DNA from: Marinobacter salinus
GTDB taxonomy: Bacteria > Pseudomonadota > Gammaproteobacteria > Pseudomonadales > Oleiphilaceae
Direction: 5' to 3'
Assembly: GCF_001854125.1 (NCBI RefSeq)
Contig: NZ_CP017715.1
Location: 3,472,001-3,536,000 of the forward strand
DNA: 64,000 nucleotides
Of this stretch, positions 8,534-17,064 are shown piece by piece. A program made the translations under genes and the position numbers. Each line of letters starts with the position of its first letter. The stretch's first letter is position 1. The notes beneath the pieces were generated by a model. The model had not been told where the DNA came from and ran no database searches. It saw only the letters and a program-made list of their open reading frames with translations.

Positions 8534-9445
8534 TTACGGGTTCAGGCTGTTCATGGTGGCTGCGACGCTATTCACCTGATTCCGTAACCAGCGATGGGCG
8601 GGGTCGTTCTGGTTGCGGCGGTGCCACAGCATCAGCAGAGTGAAGGGCTTGAAATCGAAGGGCAGGGGCGTCCAGGCGAAATCCCGGAGTAAGTGTTTGC
8701 TCATCAGCTCAGGGGCGGTGGCCAGCATGTCGGTACCGCGGAGGAATTCGGGCAGCCCGGAAAAGTTGGAGACGGTGACCACCGTGCGCCGGGTCAGGCC
8801 CTGGGCAGTGAGGGATATCTCGAGGCTTGGTTTCTCGCCGGTGGCAAACAGCAGGGCAATGTGGTCGGCCTTCAGATACTCCGGCAGATCCTGCGGCGCT
8901 TCCCGTTGGTCCGGGTCATAGAATACCACCATACGATCCGCCATCAGGCCCCGCTGCATGATGTCCGTCGCTTCCGGAGCATGGGGTGAGATAATCAGAT
9001 CGCAGACATCCTTGCGCAGCAAGTCAGCACTGGGAATGCCTGACGGAATCACCTGCAGCCGTATGCCGGGCGCTTCCCGGCGCAGGATGGTCACCAGAGC
9101 TGGCAGCAGGAGGTCACGCTGGTAATCGTTGGCGGCGATGGTGAATGTGAACTCTGCGGTTTGCGGTGAGAATGGTGGCCCCGATGACAGCGAGTGCAGG
9201 TCATCCAGGATCTGACGGATGTGGGGTCCAGCCTGCAGGGCGTATCGGGTCGGGGTGATGCCGCGCCCGGATTTTACGAACAGCGGATCGCCCAACGCCT
9301 GTCTCAGGCGGTCCAGGGTGTGGCTGACTGCGGATTGGCTGACACCGAGTTTGACTGCAGCGCGGGAAACACTGCCTTCGTCCAGTACGGCAATAAAGGT
9401 GACCAGGGCACGGATATCGAGGTTAAATGCATCAACGGGGTTCAT
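8534..9445 (-). CDS. LysR family transcriptional regulator
   Basis: The protein has 303 residues. Residues 9-68 form the LysR winged helix-turn-helix (LVTFIAVLDEGSVSRAAVKL, then GVSQSAVSHTLDRLRQALGD). The rest is a periplasmic-binding-protein-like effector domain. The helix-turn-helix and the DPLFVKSGRGITPT wing match NodD/LeuO-like members. A likely target is the adjacent Bcr/CflA pump gene, although LysR genes are more often divergent from their targets, so this is only an inference. The start ATG lacks a good ribosome-binding site. Confidence 0.9.
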   Translation of the reverse strand: MNPVDAFNLDIRALVTFIAVLDEGSVSRAAVKLGVSQSAVSHTLDRLRQALGDPLFVKSGRGITPTRYALQAGPHIRQILDDLHSLSSGPPFSPQTAEFTFTIAANDYQRDLLLPALVTILRREAPGIRLQVIPSGIPSADLLRKDVCDLIISPHAPEATDIMQRGLMADRMVVFYDPDQREAPQDLPEYLKADHIALLFATGEKPSLEISLTAQGLTRRTVVTVSNFSGLPEFLRGTDMLATAPELMSKHLLRDFAWTPLPFDFKPFTLLMLWHRRNQNDPAHRWLRNQVNSVAATMNSLNP

Positions 9446-9749
9446 GAATGGCAGTCTACCTCAGAGATGCCTTTGTCGGAATGGCTACGGTGCGGTCTGG
9501 CCATGAATAAAGGTTGCCATGCCGGGGCAAGGGCAATGAGGCCTTCGGGTCTGGGTTTCTGGTCAGACAGGGCATATTCCGTTGCCAGAGCGCCTCCGAG
9601 GGAGAAGCCGCCGATGAAGGCGTGGTCTACCTCCCGTGACAGAACGGTGAAGTGCATGCCGTGGTGATGGCCATGAGCATCAGTGCAACAGCACTGCCGG
9701 TGGTCGGGGTGCGCCATTGCCTGCTGGAGGGCTCTGGGGTTTGGGGCAT
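9446..9749 (-). pseudogene. Decayed alpha/beta-hydrolase lipoprotein
   Basis: An ATG at 9749 opens a frame reading MPQTPEPSSRQW, then a hydrophobic stretch (SAVALMLMAITTAC) with a lipobox-like end and CTSPF, and stops soon after. A second frame resumes with REVDHAFIGGFSLGG, the serine nucleophile elbow of an alpha/beta hydrolase, and continues ALATEYALSDQKPRPEGLIALAPAW before unrelated sequence. The N-terminal signal and the catalytic core are in different frames. Most of the hydrolase domain before the elbow and all of it after is missing. This looks like the remnant of a hydrolase lipoprotein after internal deletion and frameshift. Confidence 0.6.
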
Positions 9750-9846
9750 GGGGCTCTTTTATCTGTTAGGGTTGAGTGATTGTTCAAGTCGTTACAGTAC
9801 GTTGTACGGTCAATCGGGCACAACTGGATGAAGGGGAAGTGTGGTC

Positions 9847-10518
9847 ATGAAGATGCGGGTCGCGTTTGATGTCTATGGCACTCTGGTAGATCCCATGGGT
9901 ATGTCAGAGTTGCTGAAACAGGATGCCGGTGATGATGCTGAAGCGGTGGCAGCGCTGTGGCGGGAAAAGCAGCTGGAGTTCTCCTTTCGAAAGGGGCTGA
10001 TGAGAGTCTATGAGGATTTCGGGGTTTGTACCCGCCAGGCGCTGCGCTTTGCTATGGCGACTCGCAAGCTGCCATTATCTGAGCAGCGTGAGGACGAGTT
10101 GATGGCGGCCTATCTGTCCCTGCCTGCATTCGATGACTCGTTACCGGCGTTGAAAACCCTGAAAGGGCAGTATCCGTTGTTTGCGTTTTCCAATGGCAGT
10201 TATCCAGCGCTGGAGAAGGTGCTCGGACACAATGGTTTGCTTGAGCAGTTTGACGGGTTGGTGTCGGTGGATGACATTAAGAGTTTCAAGCCGGATCCGG
10301 CCGTCTATACCTATGCCCGTCGGGCCACCGGTGCTTGGGACGAGCCGTTATGTCTGGTGTCCAGTAATGCCTGGGACGTGATCGGGGCTCGGGCTGCGGG
10401 GTTGCTGGCAGTATGGGTCAAGCGGGATTCGGAGAAGGTGTTTGAGGACTGGGGGATTGAGCCTTCGGCTGTGATCGGTTCGCTTTCGGAGCTGCCGGAA
10501 ACCCTGAATCGCCTTTGA
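9847..10518 (+). CDS. Haloacid dehalogenase type II-like HAD hydrolase
   Basis: The protein has 223 residues and is a HAD-superfamily hydrolase. The nucleophile motif FDVYGTLVD (D8) has the Tyr typical of L-2-haloacid dehalogenases instead of the Asp of phosphatases. Motif II is FSNGSYP, the lysine motif is KSFKPDPAVY and the final motif is SSNAWDVIGARAAG, all as in the type II dehalogenase family. The likely reaction is hydrolytic dehalogenation of short 2-haloacids, though many members act on other substrates. Two starts are possible, GTG 9841 and ATG 9847, both after AAGGGG; I prefer the ATG. It is convergent with the next gene, 18 bases apart. Confidence 0.85.
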   Translation: MKMRVAFDVYGTLVDPMGMSELLKQDAGDDAEAVAALWREKQLEFSFRKGLMRVYEDFGVCTRQALRFAMATRKLPLSEQREDELMAAYLSLPAFDDSLPALKTLKGQYPLFAFSNGSYPALEKVLGHNGLLEQFDGLVSVDDIKSFKPDPAVYTYARRATGAWDEPLCLVSSNAWDVIGARAAGLLAVWVKRDSEKVFEDWGIEPSAVIGSLSELPETLNRL

Positions 10519-10536
10519 CCGAGGTGGCCTGGTTGT

Positions 10537-11700
10537 TTAATCAGATCGCTCTGCCAGCCACTCAGCCAATTCCAGCCAGCTTTCCTTTGGCGCTTTGCTG
10601 CCTGCCAGAATGCCCATATGACCACCAGGTACGACCCGAAAGGTTTTGTCTTCAGAGCTGACGTGATCCATCACCCGATTGGCGGCGTCCGGCGTGACCA
10701 GTGTGTCCTCGCTGCCGGCGATCGCCAGTAGGTTGGCGTTTACGTTTTCCAGGCGGGCGATGTCTTCGCCAATCTGGATCTCGCCCCTGGATAGCTGATT
10801 GTCGATCCAGACGCGCACGACGGTGTCCTGAATTATACCGCCGGGATAGGCGACCATCCGGTCAAGGAACGCCGAGGTGGTGGCATGGCTGGTGACGAAT
10901 TCGCGGTCGCCCAGACGGACCACAAGTTCCCAGTAGCCCATGGCGCTGGCGACGGGGTTTGTCAGCTTGAAGCCGATGGTGTTGGCCCAGCCGGGCGTGT
11001 GGAACCAGTGTGGCTTGACGTTGTGAATCCGAAAACCGGTGCGTGTGCGCACGAACTCGGCAACGTCGGCCATGCGCTGGTTCAGCAGTCCGAGGATGCC
11101 GGAGGCGTGGCTGTCGATCGGCGAGCCGAGCACGATGGCGTTGCGGACATGCTGATCCTGGCTCAGGGCGGAGTAAAACAGGGTGAACATGCCGCCGAGG
11201 CTCCAGCCGTGCAGGGTAAGTTCCTGTTCGCCGCTGTGTTCCCGTACCCTGTTCAGGTAAGACGGCAAAAGCTCGGCCACGTAGGTGTGCAGGTTGTAGT
11301 GGCTGTGTGCTCGAGTAGGCACTCCCCAATCGATCAGGTAGACCTCGAAGCCTTTAGCGCGCAGGAAACGAACCAGGCTACGCTGGGGAAACAGGTCATA
11401 GATGAGCATGTTTACGGCCAGCGGCGGGATGATGACGACCGGGGTTCTGTGAGTCTGGCGCTCAACCGTCAGTACCATGTCGTCCAGCTCGATAAAATCT
11501 TCGTCCAGCGGCGGATAGTAACGAAGACTAACCAGCCCATCGCTGAAAAGTGTCTCAAAGGGTGTCTGGCCGGCCTGAACCAGGCTGGCCGTGCGGAATA
11601 CGCGATCAAAGGCGTTGCTGGCGTAGTGCGCCGTCTGACGTTTTAATCCCGAGGCTTTGGTAATGGCGGCTTTGACGAAGTCTGGCATTGGCATGTCCAT
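10537..11700 (-). CDS. PHA synthase-like alpha/beta hydrolase with serine nucleophile
   Basis: The 387-residue protein has the PhaC layout: an N-terminal helical region, PPLAVNMLIYDLFPQRSLVR, GFEVYLIDWG, a nucleophile elbow and a C-terminal GGHMGILAGSKAP with the catalytic His. The nucleophile is Ser (S167 in HGWSLGG), where true polyhydroxyalkanoate synthases carry Cys in GxCxG. It is therefore more likely a hydrolase or acyltransferase related to PhaC than a polymerase. No phaA, phaB, phasin or phaE gene is in the window. Starts at 11700 or 11694 are both possible. It is divergent from the acyltransferase gene, with about 180 bases between the two starts. Confidence 0.75.
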   Translation of the reverse strand: MDMPMPDFVKAAITKASGLKRQTAHYASNAFDRVFRTASLVQAGQTPFETLFSDGLVSLRYYPPLDEDFIELDDMVLTVERQTHRTPVVIIPPLAVNMLIYDLFPQRSLVRFLRAKGFEVYLIDWGVPTRAHSHYNLHTYVAELLPSYLNRVREHSGEQELTLHGWSLGGMFTLFYSALSQDQHVRNAIVLGSPIDSHASGILGLLNQRMADVAEFVRTRTGFRIHNVKPHWFHTPGWANTIGFKLTNPVASAMGYWELVVRLGDREFVTSHATTSAFLDRMVAYPGGIIQDTVVRVWIDNQLSRGEIQIGEDIARLENVNANLLAIAGSEDTLVTPDAANRVMDHVSSEDKTFRVVPGGHMGILAGSKAPKESWLELAEWLAERSD

Positions 11701-11883
11701 GGAAACGTGACCCGGGCGTATCGCAGAAAAACATCATCAACAATACGGCAAGCGCCCTGGCCAGGCTATGGCATATCCGTCCAACTCCATTGGCAAAGAG
11801 GTCACTTTCGGCTACTGCCCAAGTCTTGCTGCGATTGTTATCATTACCCACCATTTGGACACAACAACCACAACTGGAATCCC

Positions 11884-12774
11884 ATGCTTAGTTTTCTTCC
11901 CGCTCCCGTTACTGGCGTACTTAATTCCCTTCTGCTGGGCATCAATACTTTGTTCTGGTGCATTCTGTTGTATATCCCGGCACTGCTGAAGCTCATTGTC
12001 CCGATTCAGGGCTTCCGGGTGCTCTGTACCAAGGCGATCATTGCCATTGCTGAAGCCTGGGTGGCCTGTAATGTCGGCTGGATGAAGCTGACCCACGGAA
12101 CGAAGTGGGAGGTGAAGGGCGCGGAAAACCTCAAGCGGGAGAGTTGGTACCTGGTGCTTAGCAACCATCAGAGCTGGGTGGATATTCTGGCCATGCAGCG
12201 GGTGTTCAATCATCGGGCACCGTTTTTGAAGTTTTTCCTGAAGCAGCAGCTGATCTGGGTACCGGTGATTGGTCTGGCCTGGTGGGGGCTGGATTTCCCG
12301 TTCATGAAACGCTACACCCGCGAGTATCTGATCAAGCATCCGGAAAAGCGTGGCGAGGACCTCAAGGCCACCCGTATCGCCTGCGAGAAGTTTCGGTACA
12401 CACCGGTCAGCGTCATGAATTTTGTGGAAGGCACCCGCTTTACCCAGGCCAAGCATGATAAGCAGAAGTCGCCCTACAAGCACCTGCTCATACCCAAGGC
12501 CGGTGGCGTGGCGTTTGTGCTGGACGCTATGGGTGACTCTATCCAGACACTGGTCGATGTCACCATCGCCTATCCGGGCGGAGCGCCGACGTTCTGGGAT
12601 TTCATCTGCGGGCGGGTAAAGGAAATCAAGATGGAGATTCATACCGTTGATATCCCGGAACACCTTAAAGGCCGGGACTACTCAAAGGACGCGGAGCATC
12701 GCAGAAACGTGAAGGATTGGCTGGCGGAGCAATGGCGGGCCAAGGACGAACGGCTGGAAAAGATGTTGGGTTAA
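11884..12774 (+). CDS. PlsC-family lysophospholipid acyltransferase (YihG-like)
   Basis: The protein has 296 residues. An N-terminal hydrophobic segment anchors it in the inner membrane. The acyltransferase motif NHQSWVD (NHX4D type) and the second motif FVEGTRFT are intact, followed by KAGGVAFVLDAM. Length and sequence resemble the YihG/YihY-type acyltransferases that acylate lysophosphatidic acid in phospholipid synthesis. I start at ATG 11884 (MLSFLPAPVTG); the frame is open back to 11707, but the upstream residues look non-coding and GGAATCCC precedes this ATG. Confidence 0.85.
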   Translation: MLSFLPAPVTGVLNSLLLGINTLFWCILLYIPALLKLIVPIQGFRVLCTKAIIAIAEAWVACNVGWMKLTHGTKWEVKGAENLKRESWYLVLSNHQSWVDILAMQRVFNHRAPFLKFFLKQQLIWVPVIGLAWWGLDFPFMKRYTREYLIKHPEKRGEDLKATRIACEKFRYTPVSVMNFVEGTRFTQAKHDKQKSPYKHLLIPKAGGVAFVLDAMGDSIQTLVDVTIAYPGGAPTFWDFICGRVKEIKMEIHTVDIPEHLKGRDYSKDAEHRRNVKDWLAEQWRAKDERLEKMLG

Positions 12775-12781
12775 AAACGAC

Positions 12782-12994
12782 TCAGCGTTCGCCTTTGTCG
12801 TCATCGTTTTCCACCTCATCCGGGTGTTCACGCTTGTAGCGCTCCCATTCTTCCCAGTCGTGAGGTGTGCCGGCGTGGGGCCGGCGCAGGTGTTTCGCAT
12901 GCTCCATGGCGTTGTGGCGCAGGCTGTGATCCCGGCCCTCTTCTTCGTTGTCGAAACCGTATTTTTTCAGAAACTCATCGGGCGTGATGGGCAT
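12782..12994 (-). CDS. Small acidic hypothetical protein
   Basis: This 70-residue soluble protein begins MPITPDEFLKKYGFDNEEEG and is rich in Glu, Asp, His and Arg (SLRHNAMEHAKHLRRPHAG). It has no membrane segment and no cysteine. A very strong ribosome-binding site (TGGAGGTG) is placed properly before the ATG, which supports this strand against the overlapping plus-strand frame. I do not recognise a function. It is convergent with the acyltransferase gene (7 bases apart) and lies downstream of the RNase II gene. Confidence 0.65.
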   Translation of the reverse strand: MPITPDEFLKKYGFDNEEEGRDHSLRHNAMEHAKHLRRPHAGTPHDWEEWERYKREHPDEVENDDDKGER

Positions 12995-13056
12995 GACGCA
13001 CCTCCATCAAACAGGAATTGTCCTTTGTTTTACGATGCGCCTGCCCGGCCGGTTTT

Positions 13057-15045
13057 TCAATTGTCTGTTGAATCCTTGCTGGCAGACTGAGCCTCTTTGT
13101 TTTCCACCAGTTTGAAATTGATCTGTCGGCGTTCTTCGTCCACACCTGCAAAGATGACTTTCACCGGCTGTTCCAGCTGGAAGATGCGGCCGTTCTTGTT
13201 GTGAATCAGGCGCAGGGTGACCGGATCGAAGCTGTACTTTCCGTCCAGGTCCTTGCAGCTGACAAACCCTTCCAGTCCATTGGTGTCGAGCCGGACGAAG
13301 AACCCGGCCGGGACTGTGCGGCTGATAACGCCGGTCATGGGCTCCTCCCCCAGAGTTCTGGCAAAGTCGCTCTTCAGCCACGCCTCAAGGCTGTTCGCGG
13401 CCTGGCGGGCCCGGATCTGGGCACTCTGAAGGCTTTCCAGCTGGTCCTCTGTCAGTGCCTTCATGGGAATATCCCACAGGGCGGCCTTGATCAGCCGATG
13501 TACGTAGAAGTCCGAGAACTTCCGCAGCGGTGAGGTGAACGTCGTATAGGCGTCAAGTCCCATGCCCTGGTGTGGAGCGGCCTGGAAGGCCAGCTCGGCC
13601 CGGGCCAGCTGCCTTGAAATGATGGCTTTTACCGGTACTTCTGCTTCCAGCTGATCGGTATGCTTCATGAGTTGGCGGAAGCCGTCCGCGCTGTTGGCAT
13701 CTACCTCGGATAGGTGGGGGGCATGACTCTCCAGCAACGCACGAATGTTGTCGATACGGTCGTCCCGGAGACCGGGATGCCGGATAAACAGCCCGGAGGC
13801 CTGACGAGTCAGAAAATCGGCCGCACAGCGGTTAGCGGCCACCATGCATTCCTCAACGAGTCGGTGGGCTTCATTCTGCACTGAGGGCTCGATCAGGCGG
13901 ATGCGCTTGTTCTCGTCCAGCCGCAACCGGAACTCGGGTCGGTCACCGCTGAGCAGGGCATGCTCGCTCCGCCATTTGCGCAACGCAGTGGCAACCTGGT
14001 GCAACTGATCCAGGCTGTTGGCTACTGCATCCGGCAGTGCCTTGATCTCGTCGTCTTCGCGCCCCTCAATCAGGTTGGCAACCAGCTCATAGCTGAGCTT
14101 GCGCTGGGAGCGGATGACGGCCTCATGAAAGCTGTAATCGCCAAGACTGCCATCGTTGTTGACTTGCAGGTCACACACCAGTGCCAAGCGGTTGACTTCC
14201 GGCATCAGGGAGCAGAGACGGGTGCTGATGCTGTCTGGCAGCATCGGCAGTGGTTCGCCCGGAAAGTAGATGGCCGTGGCGCGATTGAACGCTTCCTGCT
14301 CGACCGGGCTGTCAGACCCTATCAGCGAGGTTGGGTCAGCGATGGCGATTGACAGGGTCCAGCCGGTGGCATTGGGCTCCGCCTGCAGAGCGTCATCCAT
14401 GTCCTGAGTGCCTGGGCTGTCTATGGTCACGTAGGGCTGGTCAGTCCGGTCCTGTCGATCGGCTCTCCCGGCTCCAATATCCTGCTCACTCAGCTGGTCA
14501 GCCTGTTGCTGAACGGCATCCGGCCAGGTATCCGCCAGATCGTATGTGGCCAGTGTCAGCGACCGCTCAATACCAGGCTCCCCGGCCTTGCCGATCACCC
14601 GCAGGACGCGGGCCTGTCCCTTACCGTCCTTTATCGGATGCTTGGAGATCTCGCAATAGATGTAATCGTCCGGCTGGGCGTTCATCCGCTCTTTTGGTGG
14701 AATGAAAATCCAGCGGTTAATGCCCGGAGTCTCCGGCACCACGAAATGCCCTTTGCCCTTGACCAGGTAACGGCCGACAAAGGTGGTCAGCCGGGTTGCC
14801 AGCAGTTCGTCTACCACACCCTGGGTTTTGCCCTTTTCTACTTCCTGCTCGGTTACGTTTACGCGATCGCCGGGCAGAACCTTTTGCATCTCTTCGGGGG
14901 GCAGAAAAACGTCCCGCCCTTCATCCAGGGCGACAAACCCGAAACGACCGTTGGTGGCTTTAACGGTGCCGGGAAAGACCACCTTGTTTTCCTCGATGTC
15001 GGATTTCAGCTGGCGCAATTGGCTGAGAGCGTCGGCATTAAGCAT
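13057..15045 (-). CDS. rnb: Exoribonuclease II (RNB family)
   Basis: The 662-residue enzyme degrades single-stranded RNA from the 3' end. N-terminal cold-shock-like RNA-binding regions (NGRFGFVALDEGRDVFLPP) precede the RNB catalytic domain. The metal-binding acidic cluster is D209, D215, D217 and D218 in TIDSPGTQDMDDA. A C-terminal S1 domain follows (GFFVRLDTNGLEGFVSCKDL). Length is close to E. coli RNase II (644), shorter than RNase R, which favours rnb over rnr. The gene is single on the minus strand. Confidence 0.9.
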   Translation of the reverse strand: MLNADALSQLRQLKSDIEENKVVFPGTVKATNGRFGFVALDEGRDVFLPPEEMQKVLPGDRVNVTEQEVEKGKTQGVVDELLATRLTTFVGRYLVKGKGHFVVPETPGINRWIFIPPKERMNAQPDDYIYCEISKHPIKDGKGQARVLRVIGKAGEPGIERSLTLATYDLADTWPDAVQQQADQLSEQDIGAGRADRQDRTDQPYVTIDSPGTQDMDDALQAEPNATGWTLSIAIADPTSLIGSDSPVEQEAFNRATAIYFPGEPLPMLPDSISTRLCSLMPEVNRLALVCDLQVNNDGSLGDYSFHEAVIRSQRKLSYELVANLIEGREDDEIKALPDAVANSLDQLHQVATALRKWRSEHALLSGDRPEFRLRLDENKRIRLIEPSVQNEAHRLVEECMVAANRCAADFLTRQASGLFIRHPGLRDDRIDNIRALLESHAPHLSEVDANSADGFRQLMKHTDQLEAEVPVKAIISRQLARAELAFQAAPHQGMGLDAYTTFTSPLRKFSDFYVHRLIKAALWDIPMKALTEDQLESLQSAQIRARQAANSLEAWLKSDFARTLGEEPMTGVISRTVPAGFFVRLDTNGLEGFVSCKDLDGKYSFDPVTLRLIHNKNGRIFQLEQPVKVIFAGVDEERRQINFKLVENKEAQSASKDSTDN

Positions 15046-15161
15046 GAAGTAACCTGGCTGGTAAAAATGAATGATGGGGCGGAGTATAACGGTTATGGCC
15101 CCATGCGTCAGATGGAGGAAGCAGGTATTAAGGACTTTTAAAGGTGCGGGTCAGATCTCTA

Positions 15162-15199
15162 GCCGGTAACGGCCGGGTTATCCCCCGGCCGTTACCGGC
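15162..15199. other. Long hairpin enclosing a stop codon
   Basis: A perfect 16-base inverted repeat (15162-15177 and 15184-15199; arms GCCGGTAACGGCCGGG and its complement) has a six-base loop. The TAA stop of the diguanylate cyclase gene (15178-15180) lies in the loop and its last codons form one arm. No T-run follows on the minus strand, so it is not a standard intrinsic terminator. It may instead protect the 3' end of the mRNA. Confidence 0.7.
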
Positions 15200-16899
15200 C
15201 CATCTTCATATTTGGCAATGCACACTCGATTGCGCCCCTGGTTCTTGGCCTGGTACAGCGCTCTGTCAGCTTGTCGAAGGATGGTATTGCTATTGTCCTC
15301 GGGGCTGCACAGGTAGCCACCCACACTGACTGTCACGACATGCCCGGTTTTTCGGCTTTCCTGTTCCACCAGCTGGCGTATGCGCCCGGCGATTTGCTCA
15401 AGTGTCTGTTGGTCACACGGCGACAGCAGAACCACAAACTCGTCGCCGCCCCAGCGCCCCGGGTGGTCGTAAGGACGAACGCCGGCCTTCAGCCAGAGTG
15501 CCACGCGGCAGAGAATCTCGTCGCCCGCCTGATGCCCGAGCTGGTCATTGATGGTTTTGAAGTGATCGATATCGAGCCAGATAATGCCGAACCCGGTGCC
15601 CTGTCGTTTCGCCCGCTGAATTTCCTCATCCAGGACTTCATCGAGTCCCCGCCGGTTTTTCAGCCCCGTGAGCGGGTCAATACGGGCAAGACGGTTCAGT
15701 TCGTCCGTGCGTTGGGCCACCTTGTTTTCAAGGTCCCGGGTAGAGTGCCGAAGCCCCTGGCTCATTTTTTCAAAGTGGTCTGCCAGCCGGCCAATTTCAT
15801 TATCGGGTTTGTCCATTCTGGGCAGCTCAAAGCTACCGTCCCGGACTTTCTCTACCGCATGCTCCAGAGTCATGATGGGTTTAAGGATCTTGGACTGGAT
15901 AATCAGGTGGAACAGTGCCAGCGTCACGAGCAGGCTTACCAGGAAAACACCGACAAGTGGCCAGAGGTAACTGGTGGGCAGCAGGGTATTGAGGTCCAGC
16001 AGTGTGATTTCGAACCAGCCGATGGCAGGCAGGAAGGCGACACCGGCCAGGTGCTTGCGCCCGTCGACGGTGACAAAGCCACTTTCAACTTCGCCTGCCT
16101 GATCTCCCTTCTTTTTAAGGAGTTGCAGCATGCCGAGAATCTGTTGTTTGTCTTCGGGGTCGTCAAACAGCAGATCAACCGTGTTCTTCTGGCCTTCGGG
16201 CTTGATGATGCTGGCGAAGTCTATGTAGTTACGGTCGCGGTACAGCTGAATCGCACCGTTGTAATCCACGAACAGAGTGGTAATGCCTTCCTGACCGATA
16301 TCGACAATATCCTGGAGGAAGTCGTCGAGGTTGAGTCCGGTGCCGACCATACCGACCACCTGGTTTTCCGCATCCCGCATCAGCACATCGATCCAGAGTT
16401 TGGTGACTCCGAGCTCAACATCAGGGTTCACGTTCAGGTGAAAATCCCGGCCTTCTTCGATCAGCTGAAAAAACCAGGCGTCATCCGGCTTGTCCTGGTC
16501 CAGTACGTACCGGAACTGATCCCCGGCGAATTCATTAGCGGCGTTGTTGTAGTAATAATGCCCATTTTTACGCAAGGCAACGAAGTAACTGTTGTCTCGA
16601 AAATTGGAACGGAAACTTTCCATCTGGCGTATGGCTTCGGTCTTAAGCCCGTCAACTGCCGGAGCTTGGGCCCAGTTGACCAGTGCCGATGACTGGGCCA
16701 TCTGCTTCGCGAGACCGATTTCACGCTCAAGGGACTGCAAGAGCCGGGCGCTGTCATAGCGAACCTGTATTTCCGCAACTTGCTGTCCCCATCGCTCGAT
16801 AATGTCTTCGGACAACTCCCGGTAGGCGAGCCAGGATGCGATGGCTGCAACGGTGATCAGGCAGGCTGCCAGGCCGAGAATACGAGTTTTCAGGCTCAA
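15178..16899 (-). CDS. Membrane diguanylate cyclase with periplasmic sensor (dCACHE-HAMP-GGDEF)
   Basis: The 573-residue protein makes cyclic di-GMP. A transmembrane helix at about residues 5-25 is followed by a large periplasmic CACHE-like sensor region to about 285, a second helix (LWPLVGVFLVSLLVTLALF), a HAMP-like linker and a C-terminal GGDEF domain. The active site is intact (RWGGDEFVVL) and an RxxD product-inhibition site (RPYD) lies five residues before it. The sensor ligand is unknown; CACHE domains often bind small organic molecules. The stop codon falls in the loop of the hairpin at 15162-15199. Confidence 0.9.
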   Translation of the reverse strand: MSLKTRILGLAACLITVAAIASWLAYRELSEDIIERWGQQVAEIQVRYDSARLLQSLEREIGLAKQMAQSSALVNWAQAPAVDGLKTEAIRQMESFRSNFRDNSYFVALRKNGHYYYNNAANEFAGDQFRYVLDQDKPDDAWFFQLIEEGRDFHLNVNPDVELGVTKLWIDVLMRDAENQVVGMVGTGLNLDDFLQDIVDIGQEGITTLFVDYNGAIQLYRDRNYIDFASIIKPEGQKNTVDLLFDDPEDKQQILGMLQLLKKKGDQAGEVESGFVTVDGRKHLAGVAFLPAIGWFEITLLDLNTLLPTSYLWPLVGVFLVSLLVTLALFHLIIQSKILKPIMTLEHAVEKVRDGSFELPRMDKPDNEIGRLADHFEKMSQGLRHSTRDLENKVAQRTDELNRLARIDPLTGLKNRRGLDEVLDEEIQRAKRQGTGFGIIWLDIDHFKTINDQLGHQAGDEILCRVALWLKAGVRPYDHPGRWGGDEFVVLLSPCDQQTLEQIAGRIRQLVEQESRKTGHVVTVSVGGYLCSPEDNSNTILRQADRALYQAKNQGRNRVCIAKYEDGPVTAGG

Positions 16900-17064
16900 A
16901 AAAAGGGTCCCTCATCGGTGAACAGAATGGTCGGAGGCAATGATAGAACACTGAATGAGCAGAGTGTAGAAAAAACAGACAGAATAGTTGTTTGTTGGAG
17001 AGGCTGTTTGCCAGCATAGCCCCGGACCAGATCGCCCGGATCAGGGCTTGATGCCGGCGCCGTA

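Noticed and set aside
12824-13090. An 88-residue plus-strand frame with hydrophobic segments
   Set aside because: The minus-strand small protein in the same place has a far better ribosome-binding site and a compositionally sensible product.
15271-16692. A 473-residue open frame opposite the diguanylate cyclase
   Set aside because: The GGDEF and sensor domains on the minus strand explain the region.
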